Assembly (NCBI RefSeq): GCF_024139115.2
Contig: NC_085140.1
Location: forward strand, 48,659,995 to 48,723,994
DNA from: Armigeres subalbatus
Lineage: Eukaryota > Arthropoda > Insecta > Diptera > Culicidae
Direction: 5' to 3'
DNA: 64,000 nucleotides
This document shows positions 43,510 to 55,299 of this stretch, one piece after another (the first letter of the stretch is position 1; each line of letters opens with the position of its first letter). A program made the translations under genes and the position numbers. The notes under the pieces are model-generated. The model worked only from the letters and a program-made list of their open reading frames with translations. It was not told where the DNA came from and did no database searches.

Positions 43510-44645
43510 AGGAGGAACTTCAGGAGGAATTCCCGGATGAACTCCTGGAGGAATTCCCGGAGGAACTCCTGGAGGAATGCCAGGAGGAACTCCTGGAGGA
43601 ATTCCAGGAGGAACTCCTGGAGGAATTCCAGGAGGAACTCCTGGAGGAATTCCAGGAGGAACTCCTGGAGGAATTCCAGGAGGAACTCCTGGAGGAATTC
43701 CAGGAGGAACTCCTGGAGGAATTCCAGGAGGAACTCCTGGAGGAATTCCAGGAGAAACTCCTGGAGGAATTCCAGGAGGAACTCCTGGAGGAATTCCAGG
43801 AGGAACTTCTGGAGGAATTCCAGGAGGAACTTCTGGAGGAATTCCAGGAGGAACTCCTGGAGGAACTCTTGGAGGAACTCCTGGAGGAATTCCAGGAGGA
43901 ATTCTAGGAGGAACTCCTGGAGGAATTCCAGGAGGATCTCTTGGAGGAATTCCAGGAGGAACTCCTGGAGGAATACCAGGAGGAATTCTAGGAGGAACTC
44001 CTGGAGGAATTCCAGGAGGAACTCTTGGAGGAATTCCAGGAGGAATTCCAGGAGGAACTGCTGGAAGAATTCCAGGAGGAACTCTTGGAGGAATTCCAGG
44101 AGGAACTCTTGGAGGAATTCCAGGAGGAACTCTTGGAGGAATTCCAGGAGGAACTCCTGGAGAAATTCCAGGAGGAACTCCTGGATGAATTCCAGGAGGA
44201 ACTCCTGGAGGAATTCCAGGAGGAACTCCTGGGGGAATTCCAGGAGGAACTCCTGGGGGAATTCCAGGAGGAACTCCTGGGGGAATTCCAGGAGGAACTC
44301 CTGGGGGAATTCCAGGAGGAACTCCTGGGGGAATTCCAGGAGGAACTCCTGGGGGAATTCCAGGAGGAACTCCTGGGGGAATTCCAGGAGGAACTCCTGG
44401 GGGAATTCCAGGAGGAACTCCTGGAGGAATTCCAGGAGGAACTCCTGGATGAGATCAAGGAGGGACTAATGGAGGAGTTCCAGGAGGGACTCCTGGAGGA
44501 GATCAAGGAGGAACTCCTGGAGGAATTCCAGGAGCAACTCCTGGAGGAACTCCTGGAGAAACTCCTGGAGGAACTTCTGGAGAAACTCTTGGAGAAATAT
44601 CAGGAGTAACTCCTCGAGGAATTGCAGGAGGAACTCCTGGAGGAT
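43510..44645 (+). repeat. 24-bp minisatellite, roughly 45 copies
   Basis: The unit is CCTGGAGGAATTCCAGGAGGAACT with small variants (CTTGGAGG, CTGGGGG, TCTGGAGG). The unit length is a multiple of three and lacks stops in several frames. It therefore gives long artificial ORFs: 310 codons of SWRNSRRN, 203 of PGGIPGGT, 194 of LLEEFQEE and 172 on the minus strand. The right part (44220-44420) is a homogeneous block of the GGGGGAATTCC variant, evidence of recent local expansion. No start context or splice sites support translation. Confidence 0.95.
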
Positions 44646-45535
44646 GGAAATTTTTGAGGCATTCTGAAGGGAATCCTTAAGGTATTCCGTTCCGAAGGGA
44701 GTTCTTGAGGCATTCAGAAGGTTATCCTGGGAGCATCTCGAAGAGAATCATTAGGGCATTCCGAAGGGAATCCTTGGGGCATTCTGAAGGTAATTTTTCC
44801 TGATGTTTCTGAATTAATTTTCTCTGTGATTCTAATGAGTATCACTTAAAAGACCATAGATTTCGAAGATAATTCTTCTGGGATTCTTATGAAAATCGAA
44901 TGAGGAGTTCTAAGGAAGTTCTCAAGACATTCCGAATAGAACCTATTAGGAATTATGAAGGGAATAAATTGGGGATTCCAATGGGAATTTTAGAAAGAAC
45001 CCTTTTGGCGAAAACTGTTCGGTAAATTCGATGGACGTTCTGCTGGGATTCTGATGCGATTTCTTTATATTTTCTGCGAAACCCAAAATGAACTTCACCG
45101 GAATCTATGAAGTATTTTCTCTGAATTCTAGAAAGATTTTGTTTTTCTTAATTAATATTTCCATCCTGAGTGATATTTTTTAAAGAAATCGGTCGGTGTT
45201 TATCGTAGAAATATTTGCATCAAGTAATTTTACTCCGGTATGTCAGAAGGATTCCGCAAAGAATTTCAATAAGAATTTAATTCTAGAATTGAAAAAAAAA
45301 AAACACCATAATAAAGTTAAAAAAACAGGTTTCCCATCGGAATTCCAGAAGTATTCCCATCAGGATCCCCAGATGGATTCCCATCGGAAAACCAAATGGA
45401 TTTCTATCAAAATCTCTGAAGCGTTCCTTACCGAAGGATTTACCTTAAAATTTCAAAAGGATTCTACTTGGAATCCCACAAGGGTTACCTTCAAAATTCC
45501 AGGAAGATTCCAATCGGCATTCTAAAAATATACTC
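44646..45535. repeat. degenerate continuation after the minisatellite
   Basis: Words such as GGCATTCCGAAGGGAATCCTT and TTCCCATCGGAATTCC recur irregularly. No gene. Confidence 0.5.
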
Positions 45536-45900
45536 TTAGAACCCCACCGTTCCAATTGGTTTCTCCGTAAGGTTATTAGCGGAATCTTACTGGAAATTTG
45601 ATTAAAATACTCCTGGGCAACACTCTTTTCATGGTATAAGACATTATTAGAACCTATTAGAACTACTGCGCCCTAAAAAAACAGAAAAATGGATAACAAT
45701 TAATTAAAACAAGTATGTAATCTGGTGTATACGCCACTTTTTATATGTATTATGGCAAGTAATTCTAGGAATACCGCAGTTGGTTAAGATGCTTTACCAG
45801 CTAAGAATTCCTTGAAGAAAATAAAAAAAAAACTTTATTTCATTTCTAATAAATATCATCGCTCCTCATCATCTCTACTGAACGTGTTTTCTCTTTTTCA

Positions 45901-46243
45901 GCGTATGAAGTCTTTCTTGATCACCGAGCTCCGTGTCGCTCGGTTCTATACTTTAAAGGGTTTATCAAGGTAATTCATCTGGAACTGACCTGCGAGTTTC
46001 ACGTGAAAATCAATACACCTGTCGCCAATTCACTGGATTAGAGGTTCGTGTTCACGATGACTCGCTGTCCCTGTCATTGATAGCTACACATGGACAGCAA
46101 ATCAAACGAGCTGATAGCGGCTACTCAGAAGAACCTCAGTCTAGGCTTCCAGTCGGCGAACAATACCACCGGTCAGGGAACTTGTCTGGAAAGCTGAAAT
46201 ATGGAACTGATGTAGCTGTTCATGATGGTCATAGCTCTTGAAG
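45901..46243 (+). other. exon-like ORF segment, unknown
   Basis: Preceded by GTTTTCTCTTTTTCAG. An ATG frame (MKSFLITELRVARFYTLKG) ends after 22 codons; a second frame from ~45970 is open for about 87 codons (GNSSGTDLRVSRENQYTCRQ, RADSGYSEEPQSRLPVG, KYGTDVAVHDGHSS) and stops at 46241-46243. It does not resemble a family known to me. It could be the 3' exon of a decayed gene inside the 5.4-kb element. Confidence 0.3.
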
Positions 46244-46674
46244 TCAAGCATCCCAATCTGTCGAAGAGTACCATGGTGCTTCAGCTTTATGGAAATAACT
46301 CAATCTGTAGGCAATCTTGTGCAAGTCCTATGAGAAAGGTTTTAGAAAAAAATTATGTATGTTATGAGCAAATTTAAAAATAATAAAATATCATGATTCA
46401 CAAACTCAAAAGATAACATGAAATCACCAGAATAACTCAATTCACATATTCCTACTATGCATCTGGCTCATAATAGCCGGCCGCTTTACATCACATGCAT
46501 CTACATCGCTTTGATTACGTCATTTTATTTATTACGTCGATAGAAATTACATCGCTCCTTCTTATTACACAGCAAGCTGTCGAGTACATCGCGCAGTGTA
46601 ATATTCAACAACGGATGGATTCGGTTGGTTGCAGCGATTTCGATGTAATATTCAACAACTTTTTTTGCTGTGTA

Positions 46675-47055
46675 AATATTATAAATAATGTTGTCTACCC
46701 ATAATACGGGATATTTTAATGATTTTAATTTGTTTATTGTATATTTTGCATGTTTTAATTTATTTCATTTTTGTATTTTAATTTGTATATATTGGTGCAC
46801 GTACGTTATTGTTATTTTATCATATTTATTATTTATATTTTTAATTTGTTGTAAAGCTGTATTATGATATCGCGCGATATTTGTAGAGTAGTTTAGTAAA
46901 TTTAAAATTGTTGTTTTGTAAATATTGTAATAGTTTTTAATTGTTTTACATCCACGAACAGATGACGGCCGAAGATGACTTGAGAGAGTGAGTTGAAAAA
47001 AAAAAATGCAAAATCTCTTCGTGCTTTCGCATTTTTTCATCGGGGTGGTGGATAG
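46675..47055. other. AT-rich segment before the second direct repeat
   Basis: Ends in an A run (46995-47006) and CGGGGTGGTGGATAG (47041-47055), which could serve as a weak polypurine tract directly before the repeat. No genes. Confidence 0.35.
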
Positions 47056-48056
47056 TGTAACCGTTTGGTTACAAATTGTAGATTTTTGTTTTGTATTTAT
47101 GTTGTTTTGTCGGAGCCTTCACGTTTCTCGTTGAAAAACAGCAGAACTATCACAGAAGCGTTAGGGTTTGGTACCGCTGTAAAAATAAGGGTGCTACCAA
47201 ATATTCAACATGGCATCAATATTGGGCAATTGCCATGTTGGATGAAACGACATGCAAAACAGCGGGAAAATTGTGGAGGGAATTCCTTTAAAAGAGAAGC
47301 CATTTCCCTATTGTGGCCTCTTTGTAAATCAGGCGTCCGTGTGCTAAGACGTGTTTTGTGAAGTCAAGTTGTAACAAGTGAACCAGACCCACCCACCCCT
47401 GGAGATTTGGGGAAGATGTGTTCAGGTAAACCCAATTCCTGCACCGTAAAACTTGGAATTAATTCCTTTATGTCCATTAGGACCTCTACTTCCTATTATT
47501 TTGTTCCGTCTAGCACACGGTTCGGTCCGCTAAGCCAACAGGCTTTCGGGCCTAAACAGTTAAGGATTGCGTCGTCCATAGTTGGACGAATCCTCAGGAA
47601 TTTCCTTAAACGTCAAGGAGGATTTCCCCTCTCGGCTGTTCAAGGTGGTGAAGCCACGGCCGGCCGATTGTGTCAAAGAGGAAAGACGCCTGCAAGGTAC
47701 CGACCAGCAACGCCCGCTGGCCCCGTCGGACAAAGAATTGTCCACATCACCGCTCGCCTCGCTAGTCGGCGAGATTTCTAGCCGCACAGTTGGACTGGAG
47801 TCGCTGTGGCGGCTATTTCGGCCCATCATCACCGAAGCAGCAGCGGTATGTACCGGTACCAACATAAAAATAGGTAACACTTAACAAATTAACACACAAT
47901 TTGATAACACAGAACAACACGCACACGCCACAATTAGGAAAAATAAAATTATGTGCAAGTAATGTGAAAATTCTGTGTTGTTAGTTTTTGTTTACCGCGA
48001 AAAACCCTTGATTACCCAGTAGTTAGCCGACCCTGGGATTGCCGGAGAGTCTCTTG
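47056..48056 (+). repeat. ~1.0-kb direct repeat, copy 2 (LTR-like)
   Basis: Same start and end as copy 1. Differences include single substitutions near 47220, 47250, 47355 and 47373, a small indel near 47393-47402, and changes near 47640-47702. After the shared end (GAGTCTCTTG) the sequence departs from copy 1, though a weak resemblance continues for ~40 bp. Confidence 0.8.
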
Positions 48057-50290
48057 CATCTTGGTTGGGCTCGCTACTGCATATTGTCGATCTAGTTTCA
48101 AATTTACAAGACTAACAATAGGTTTTCTAACGCATTTAAACCGTGTATGAAAATTAGAACTTGTGCAAAGTAGTACACGTTAACTAAAAAATAATTTTGC
48201 TATGAAAAAAAGCGACGGCTGTCTTTGGATTACTTGTATGAGTGAATTGGACAAAATTATTACTGACAAGCTGAACAAAAGTCAAACTGTTGGGTTTCAA
48301 TGAAACTTGAAAAATCTGCCCAATTCCTTCGTTATCTCATTGATTTTGAATTTTAGCATTGGGTTATTTCCATTCATGGGTGCACTTTGAGCCGTTCGCC
48401 CTTTCCATATAGGCACCTACATATGTTGCTCCGACCCGATGTTTCCTTGGATTTCCCACAGCAGTGGATGAATGTTCCTGATGTCGTTGCTTGGACTAAT
48501 GTTCTCACGTATTTTCCGACACGTGAAACTTTTTTTTATTGAATTCATGGTGATGCTTTGGTGGTTTCATCACACTTTTTTTGTTGAATGCGCATAGATT
48601 GGCAGTGACGATTGTCAGCCGGTACTCATATATGGATTCGAGCATCTGGGATATTTTTTTTTCATTTGCCTTTATTTGTATCTGAAAATGATTTGGTCAT
48701 TTCATGTTCATAAAAAAAAAACAAAGAAAACATTTCCTTCTACAAAATTAGGTGCATTATGTAACTAAGGCCACTCCGATATTGGATCAATCAAATCACT
48801 TGGAATAGAATATGAAAGGAATAAAACGTTAGTTGTAAAAACAATATAGAACGCTATGCAGTTGTGTCTTGAAAAAAAAACGACGGATTAGACGGAACTC
48901 TATTTGTTTTTATTTTTTTATTTTTGTGATTTTTTAAAGCAGTGAGCACGTAAGTTGACAAAAAGAAGCCAGAAGATTGGTGCTGTATATTTCTTTGTTT
49001 TGCGATGAGATGAACATATGTTCAGTGAGATGGAAAACGGAACAGTTCCCCTATTTCTTAAATCGTCAAAATATCGAAGATTTGCCATAGCTCAGTTCAA
49101 GTTATAAAGCATCAGCTCTCTGGTGGACTGCTGGTCCATAACTCCTAAAATAATGCGCTATAATGCCGCTTCTGTATCTGGTATCTATTGGATGTTACTA
49201 GTTGAACACCCACAAGCACAGCCGACTATACCCCAGATGGTACCATTTTTCCCCTAGTCTGCGAACTTGAAAGCCTTATCCCACCAAAAGAGGATGGGTA
49301 AGCAAGCACTTACAATATTTATTGTCTCGAAATTATATTTACCTAGCGAACGACCAACCGAAACGATTCCTTCACGATATTAAGCGGAGGAAGCTGGCGA
49401 GATTGGACAACAATGACAAGGCGAAATAAAATAGAACAAGTCGCGAGCAAACAGTCTGAGTTGTCGAGTTACAGGAGCAAAATACCTAATAAAAAATCGT
49501 TTATTCTCAAGATTCCTTGTTACAATTTGAATTGTTTGGCATTGATTTTCGTGCCATGCTTTGACGAATGTGCTTTGAATACTGCAAGTATGTCTGTAAT
49601 CATCTTTCCGGTTTCTGCTCCGGAATTCAAATGCTTTACGGGCTCACTTTTTGTCGTTCTTCAAATTGCCATAACACTGCTGGAGTTAATTTAGATTTAT
49701 GACGAACAATTTCTTTCTATCTTTTATTATTGTTAGGCATGCGTTTATTTGAATGAAGTTACATTTTTATGAAGTTTGGATGGTATACCACATGTTATGT
49801 TGAAATATTTCTGTACGAAAAATCCGTATAGAGGAAATGTTCTAATCTCCATTTCACTGAATGCCGTGTGTTTATATGCCATCACCATCTTCTCATAGTC
49901 TAGTGTCCATAACTCCTATAATCGCAGCGCGAAACAAAGAAATACGGCACCAATTTCGTCGCTTCTTTTTGAAAACATGCGTGCTCACTGTTGAAAAAAA
50001 AAATCAAAAGAAAAAACAAATCAAGTTTCTTTCCATTGCTTTGTTTTCGATTAGATGCACATAGGAGCCATGAGATGAATTCCAGGAACAATTCCCCTAG
50101 TTATGGAGTCAGTGCAAAATCTAAAAATATTGGAGCAAATTGTAAATCTGTTTTAATTTATTAAATATTTTGACACTTATGATGTATTCCATCGACTGAT
50201 GGTTTTTGAAGAAATTTCTGGCAGGCCTTACTTTTTACTTTTCAGCATTACTTCTGGAGGATAGGCTGTTATTAATGTACTCATTCACAC
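48057..50290. other. unassigned AT-rich DNA
   Basis: Several A or T runs and ORFs of 63-93 codons without recognised domains (for example 49413-49694). Nothing else supported. Confidence 0.4.
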
Positions 50291-51702
50291 AGGCGCTCAC
50301 ACCATTTGAGACATACTTGGATGCTGATTCCAACACTCCACTAACATGCCTCGAGGAGTCAATAGCGGCAACTGACTGGACCAACAGATATTACGCTAAG
50401 GCACTCCTACCTCAGCATGTGTAGTCTATGCACAACTTCAGCCATGCCACGTGGTGACCATAGCGGTTACCCGCTACGACACTCCTTCCTCAGCACAGGT
50501 TGATCACTCACGCTTCCAGACCACGCAGACCACGCGCTACCCTACCGAAGTAGGGACACTCCCCGTGCACCACATGTGCCTCACTGTGGGTGTGTGGATT
50601 CATCCCACTACCACCCTGCCACCGAAGCAGCTTCACCAAATGTCACTCGCCCCATGTGAACCTTATTTGGGTGCTCACCCTAACACTCCACTGGCATGCC
50701 TCGTTTTTGACTCGTGTTTTCGCAAGTTTTCTTTATTCGGTCGTATCGGAGTGTGGCGTACATTGTCGCGTGCGCTTTTCGACGTGCGCAACCAACTCGG
50801 TCGCGATTAGCGCATCGAAGCGTACCGCGAGGGACGATGAGGAAGAGGTAAGCAATGCAGCAAATAAGCTGCTATCGAATAATGCCTACTACGGCTTAAA
50901 GGATGGCGATGCCGGTGACCCGCCGGTGAAAAAGAAGAACCGGAAGACGATTGCCCAGAAGCAACTAACTCCCGGCACTAAACCACTAAAGGTAGTGACC
51001 AGGGTGGCCACCGAACCGGGAAAAGACGGGAAAAGCGGGAAAAAGACGGGAAATTAAGGTCACCGGGAAAAAAGCAGGAAGAACCGGGAATTCAGAAAAA
51101 ATAAATTTTGGACAACTTACATTCAAAATTCTTCAAAGTTTTTAATGAAGTTGATATAAAGGGAAATATTTACTCTTTTCATTATTCAATCGCATTCTAA
51201 CTGAGTTATCTGGTTTTAGTACATAATGTGTGAGGTAAAAAAAATAAGTAGTTTTTTCCAGATCCATTTGCCTCTAGATCATTTTGATTCCTGTTTCGAG
51301 TAATCGGCTTTTTGACTAACTTGAGATATTGTATACATTTGTATGCGTACATTTGTTGTGGGATATCCTTAGTCATGGGATTGAGGGGTATCCTTTAGTA
51401 TAGGACCTAAACGATTTGTGATTAATTAAATCTGTTAAACAAAAACTTGGGCAAAAATATGAGTAATTCACCCCGGCCATATATAATAAATATTATAAGA
51501 CATAAAAGTATAGAATCGAATATCGAAATATTCATTTTTTCAAATGAATGTTTTTATCTTTAAGTTATTCTTCTAATGTCCAAGTTTGCTTTTGTATGTA
51601 CTTCTGTTATCTGTATGAAATTTCCAATTGTACAGAATTCGAAAAAAAATGATTATGGTAAATAATATATATTTTAACACATGTTCAAGAGTTGTTTGGA
51701 AT

Positions 51703-52680
51703 TACCGTGCACGCACCCAACTTTGCGCAGCTCCTAACTTTGCGCATTTTGCGGTTATTTTTGTAATAGAATGCGTTTAAATTGAATTTCGATATATAAT
51801 TATAACTTGTCAGCACAATATACATGTTATCATAACAGTGCATGCATTTTTTCGCTGTTAAATGACACATTTTTCATTTTAATACTCGAAACTTGTACTG
51901 AAAACAGTGAAAATGACCAAAATGGCGTGTTCTTAGCACGAATGACAAGTGACGGTCTAACCGAAAAACTGTATTTTTTGTAAATTTTTACATTCGCTGA
52001 CAACTGATTACACATGGACCCAATAATTATAATATTGTTGAAGCCATCTCATGAGAATGTGGTCTGTTATTTACAATTTTTTGTTAAAATATATGATGCG
52101 CAATGTTAGGAACAATTTTTCAATACAGTGTACCTAATTTTGCGCACAACTCGTATTTCTTCGATATTTTCAACATTTATGATATATCTCGTCGGAATAG
52201 GGTTTACGCAAAATAGAACTTTTGTTTGCTGTGGCCAATTTACATAAATGAGGCTGTACATACACCAAAAGACGTGAAAACATACTAAGTATGTCGAATC
52301 ATAAGAAAATAATGCTGGGCATCCTCATATTCTCAAACTTGCTCAAATATGCCTACAAATGAAATGAACATGAATTGTAATAGCTGTATTAGCTGAAAAA
52401 ATAAAATTTAGATGAAAAATTGTATGATAGACGCTTGCTTCGTGTTAGAAATTTTCTAAGTTATGTGCGCAAAGTTAGGCATATAATAAGGGGTCTGCTT
52501 TGAAGTTCAATTTACTATTTATTTTAAATTTTTGTACCAAATTTAGTTCTCAAACAATAATATGATAATAATACTACAGCATGAAAACTATTTCAGGCAA
52601 ATAGCTACTTTCTGTATGTTGTACAAATTGATTCAATTTTGCATTTCCTTAACTGCGCAAAGTATGGTGCGTGCACGGTA
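51703..52680. mobile_element. 978-bp MITE, TIR TACCGTGCACGCACC, TA duplication
   Basis: TIRs TACCGTGCACGCACCCAACT and the inverse AGTATGGTGCGTGCACGGTA match over ~25 bp with mismatches. The word AACTTTGCGCA (or AATTTTGCGCA) recurs near 51716, 51733, 52134, 52468 (inverted) and 52654 (inverted), like transposase-binding subterminal repeats. TA at both edges suggests a Tc1/mariner-type element. No transposase. Confidence 0.8.
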
Positions 52681-53029
52681 TATTTGAAAATTCTACAAAT
52701 CATTAAAAATGGTAGATTTTTAAATCTTCGTGAATATGTCTGTAATATGTAAAAGAGTAAAATATCTTTAGTCTAGTATTTTTTTTCGCAACTAGCATTA
52801 GCATTGAGCAATTCGCACAAATTCGTAGGAGGTACAAGCCAAATTCTTCACACAAACAATGACAGTTCTTTACAGTAGAGCAACAGAGAGGAGGAGATGG
52901 CGGCCATGTTTCACTCAAACTCTGACAGATAGCAATGGGGTTTTCTTCGACTTCGCGAATGAGTGTAGCATCACTTTCATCCGTTACCACAGATAATGAT
53001 TTGAGACTAATCACCATCTCTTAGATGAA

Positions 53030-53328
53030 AGCAATGCACTCTCCAATAGACGAGATCTGTCCTAGCCACGTCCTTGTGAATGCTGAGGAGGAGGAAGGAT
53101 GGCTAGTTGGACACCTACTTAAGAAAGATGCAGAGAACTCTACGACCTCTCATAGGTACCACAGGAGGTTTTGGAATTGTTAGTGTGGAAGGATTTAACA
53201 GTAGAAAGTAAAATACAGAAATAACTAAGATAGAAATACAAAGTAGGAAAGGGACGAGTCTGGAATTGAACCTACGACCACCTGCTTATAAGGCGAAGCG
53301 GTAGTCACTAGATCACCGAGCTCGTCAT
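53030..53328 (-). mobile_element. tRNA-derived SINE
   Basis: On the minus strand 53326-53254 is tRNA-like: GAGCTCGGTGATCTAGTGAC (box A), then GGTCGTAGGTTCAATTCC (box B) and GACTCGTCC. A non-tRNA body follows to about 53030. The acceptor ends do not form a proper stem, so it is not a tRNA gene. The family is not recognised. Confidence 0.65.
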
Positions 53329-54105
53329 AGTTTAGTATTTTTCCACAACTAACCTAATATAATAGAAGGTTATGATGGTGAAAAAGATACTCTAAGATAG
53401 TTTTCTAATTTGTTACACGGGGAATAATGAAAAGGTTCCATAGCTTAGAACATTTCAATATACTAATATTGAATGGGAACGTTCAAAGTTTCCAATAAAA
53501 AATACAAGATTTACTTTCTAGACATTAATTCTAGAAATTAAAAAAGTAAAATTGAATAAATTACGAATCGAATGTTTCGATTGCCTAAAATGTGTTTAAA
53601 TCTTTTTTAGAAAACTGAATCATTATTTTGGTCGGAAACGAAGATTGTCTTCGGGTTAAATCTTTGTTCAAATTAGTTAATTAATGATATGGAAATGCTA
53701 ATATCATCTTCCAAACTTGGACGTACATGTTCATGATAGCATTAGAGGCGAAAGTATAGAATTGATAGTTCCGTTAGGATACGGCAGGCATGAAGAATGT
53801 TTTTATAGAAGTCGATTTGAAAGCGAGCGGAGGGCAATATTTGTGATGGCACATATCGCACGACATTCCTTCTGCCAAGCTCCCGTATGAAGGGGGAGGG
53901 AAGAATATCAGTGTGGAAGCTGATATATCTCCACTGATATGGCTCCACTGTTAATTAATAATTTAAGTATAAAGGTAAAAAAACTCTTACCCTGATTTTT
54001 TTCAAGTTAAATTAAAACCGGAAAAAATTGACAAAAATTACCGGGAAAAGCGGGAAAAAACCGGGAGTTTGATAATCGAGTTTCAGTGGCCACCCAGAGT
54101 GCTAT

Positions 54106-54546
54106 GGGGCCGTACACTAATTACGTAAACAATTTTTCTGGATTTTTCAAACGCCCCCCCCATCCCTCCATGTAAGATTTTCCCCATACAAATCATTTTT
54201 TATTTACAGTAGACGTTCGATAACTGCAAGTCATTTAACTGCAATGCTTTTTAACTGCAATTCGATAGTTAACAGTTTTGCAGTTATCGGACCGCTAAAC
54301 TTCAAACTGATGGCAGACTCAATGACAGCTGCATTGCGCTGCACATTTAGATGCACTTTTATTGCATCTGACGTCGATTGACAACCGTTTGACGTCTAGA
54401 ATGCGTTGCAGTTATCGAACGGCATTCGTTAACTGAAAAGTAAACATTTTGCAGTTATCGAATGGCTACTGTATATGGAACGTGTCAGAACGTGTAGAAA
54501 ATGTCAAACCCCCTAATAAATGCTTACGTAATTAGTGTACGACCCC
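54106..54546. mobile_element. 441-bp MITE with GGGGCCGTACACTAATTACG ends
   Basis: Left GGGGCCGTACACTAATTACG (54106-54125); right CGTAATTAGTGTACGACCCC (54527-54546), one mismatch over 20 bp. TAT flanks both sides (54103-54105, 54547-54549), a probable 3-bp duplication as in PIF/Harbinger-type elements. A smaller MITE lies inside. Confidence 0.85.
54205..54473. mobile_element. 269-bp MITE nested inside, TACAGTAG ends
   Basis: Left TACAGTAGACGTTCGATAAC, right GTTATCGAATGGCTACTGTA; TA at both edges. The interior has repeated TTAACTGCAA and TTGCAGTTATCGAA words. Mariner/pogo-type non-autonomous element. Confidence 0.85.
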
Positions 54547-55045
54547 TATGCGGTCTCGACGATATGGAGGAGCAGGAGCTCGTTGAGGAGTTGATGCGTT
54601 ACGGACTGCAACCAGTAGCGGTTCACAAAATCGCACGGCACGATAAAAGCCGCAGGTACCGTGACTCACTGTACCTCGTTAATCTCGAGCATGGATTCAC
54701 CTCGCTCAAGGACTTGAAGGCGATTATGGTAGTCAACAGTACCATTATCGAGTAGACAAAATACAAGCCCGTGCATCGCGACGTCACGCAGTGCATGAAC
54801 TGTTTTCAGTTCGGCCACGGTACCCGCAACTGCTTCATGGCTACCCGCTGCAATGAGTATTGCAAACACCGCAGCCTGGAGGTGTGTGACCGAATGAAGG
54901 AGTTGGATCTCAAGTTTGCCAACTGTGGGGCAAAACATCGTGCCACAACGAAGGACTGTCCCAAGCGCGCCGAGTTCGTGGAGATCCGGAAGAGGACTTC
55001 CACCAAAAATCAGCCTATCGAGCAGTTCCACCCCCGGCGCTGAAT
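54547..55045 (+). pseudogene. Jockey ORF1 C-terminal half with zinc knuckles
   Basis: GLDDMEEQELVEELMRYGLQ, ARHDKSRRYRDSLYLV and DLKAIMVVNSTIIE lead to a TAG at 54753-54755 where related elements would have Trp. The frame then continues with the nucleic-acid-binding part: a good CCHC knuckle (CMNCFQFGHGTRNC), a distorted second one (CNEYCKHRSLEVC), and a third in which the first Cys is Phe (FANCGAKHRATTKDC). The protein would coat the element RNA. The in-frame stop and damaged knuckles mark it as dead. Confidence 0.8.
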
Positions 55046-55299
55046 GAGAGGAATTTTCCGGGCATTACGCCTCCCCCATCGACTGATCCCGGTCCTTCCT
55101 CCGCTGCAGCCACTCAAACAGCTTGCTGCTGCATAGGTTCCATCCGCGGCACTCGATACCCAAGTACCATCGGATCCCAGCCAGTGGCCCCTGCTTTCTC
55201 CCCATGGATTCCATCGTCAGGTCAACGAGCCCCTTTTTGGCTGAAGGTGACCCACCGCTCTACACATCGGAGCAGCTGGTTCCAATTTCCACAAAACTG

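Larger units (their letters stand above)
41236..46674. mobile_element. candidate 5.4-kb element bounded by TACACAGCAAAAAA inverted ends
   Basis: The left end TACACAGCAAAAAA (41236-41249) and right end TTTTTTGCTGTGTA (46661-46674) are perfect 14-bp inverted repeats with TA at the edges. Both sides have subterminal ATTACACAG/TGTAATATT words (left near 41365, 41433 and 41488; right near 46565, 46596 and 46643) and GCGATGTACTC. No transposase is found inside. The two ends could also belong to two separate short MITEs. Confidence 0.45.
51000..54097. mobile_element. 3.1-kb DNA element with CAGGGTGGCCAC ends
   Basis: The left end CAGGGTGGCCAC (51000-51011) and right end GTGGCCACCCAG (54086-54097) are inverted repeats with one mismatch. 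Next to both ends are CCGGGAAAA tandem words (51015-51090, 54010-54065). A CAGGG start suggests a hAT-type element, but the flanks (GTAGTGAC and AGTGCTAT) do not give a clean 8-bp duplication. No transposase is seen. It contains a MITE (51703-52680) and a tRNA-like SINE (53030-53328). Confidence 0.6.

Noticed and set aside
43537..44609. Long repetitive proteins ([24 protein letters not shown])
   Set aside because: All are translations of one 24-bp minisatellite in different frames; no start context, splice sites or non-repeat domain supports any of them.
43510..44645. CRISPR-like array
   Set aside because: Tandem units without spacers; eukaryotic minisatellite.
37918..48056. Ordinary full-length LTR retrotransposon (gypsy, copia or BEL)
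   Set aside because: No gag, protease, RT, RNase H or integrase motif in either strand between the repeats; no CA end or target duplication.
53254..53326. tRNA gene on the minus strand
   Set aside because: Boxes A and B are present but the acceptor and anticodon stems do not pair properly; it is better explained as a SINE head.
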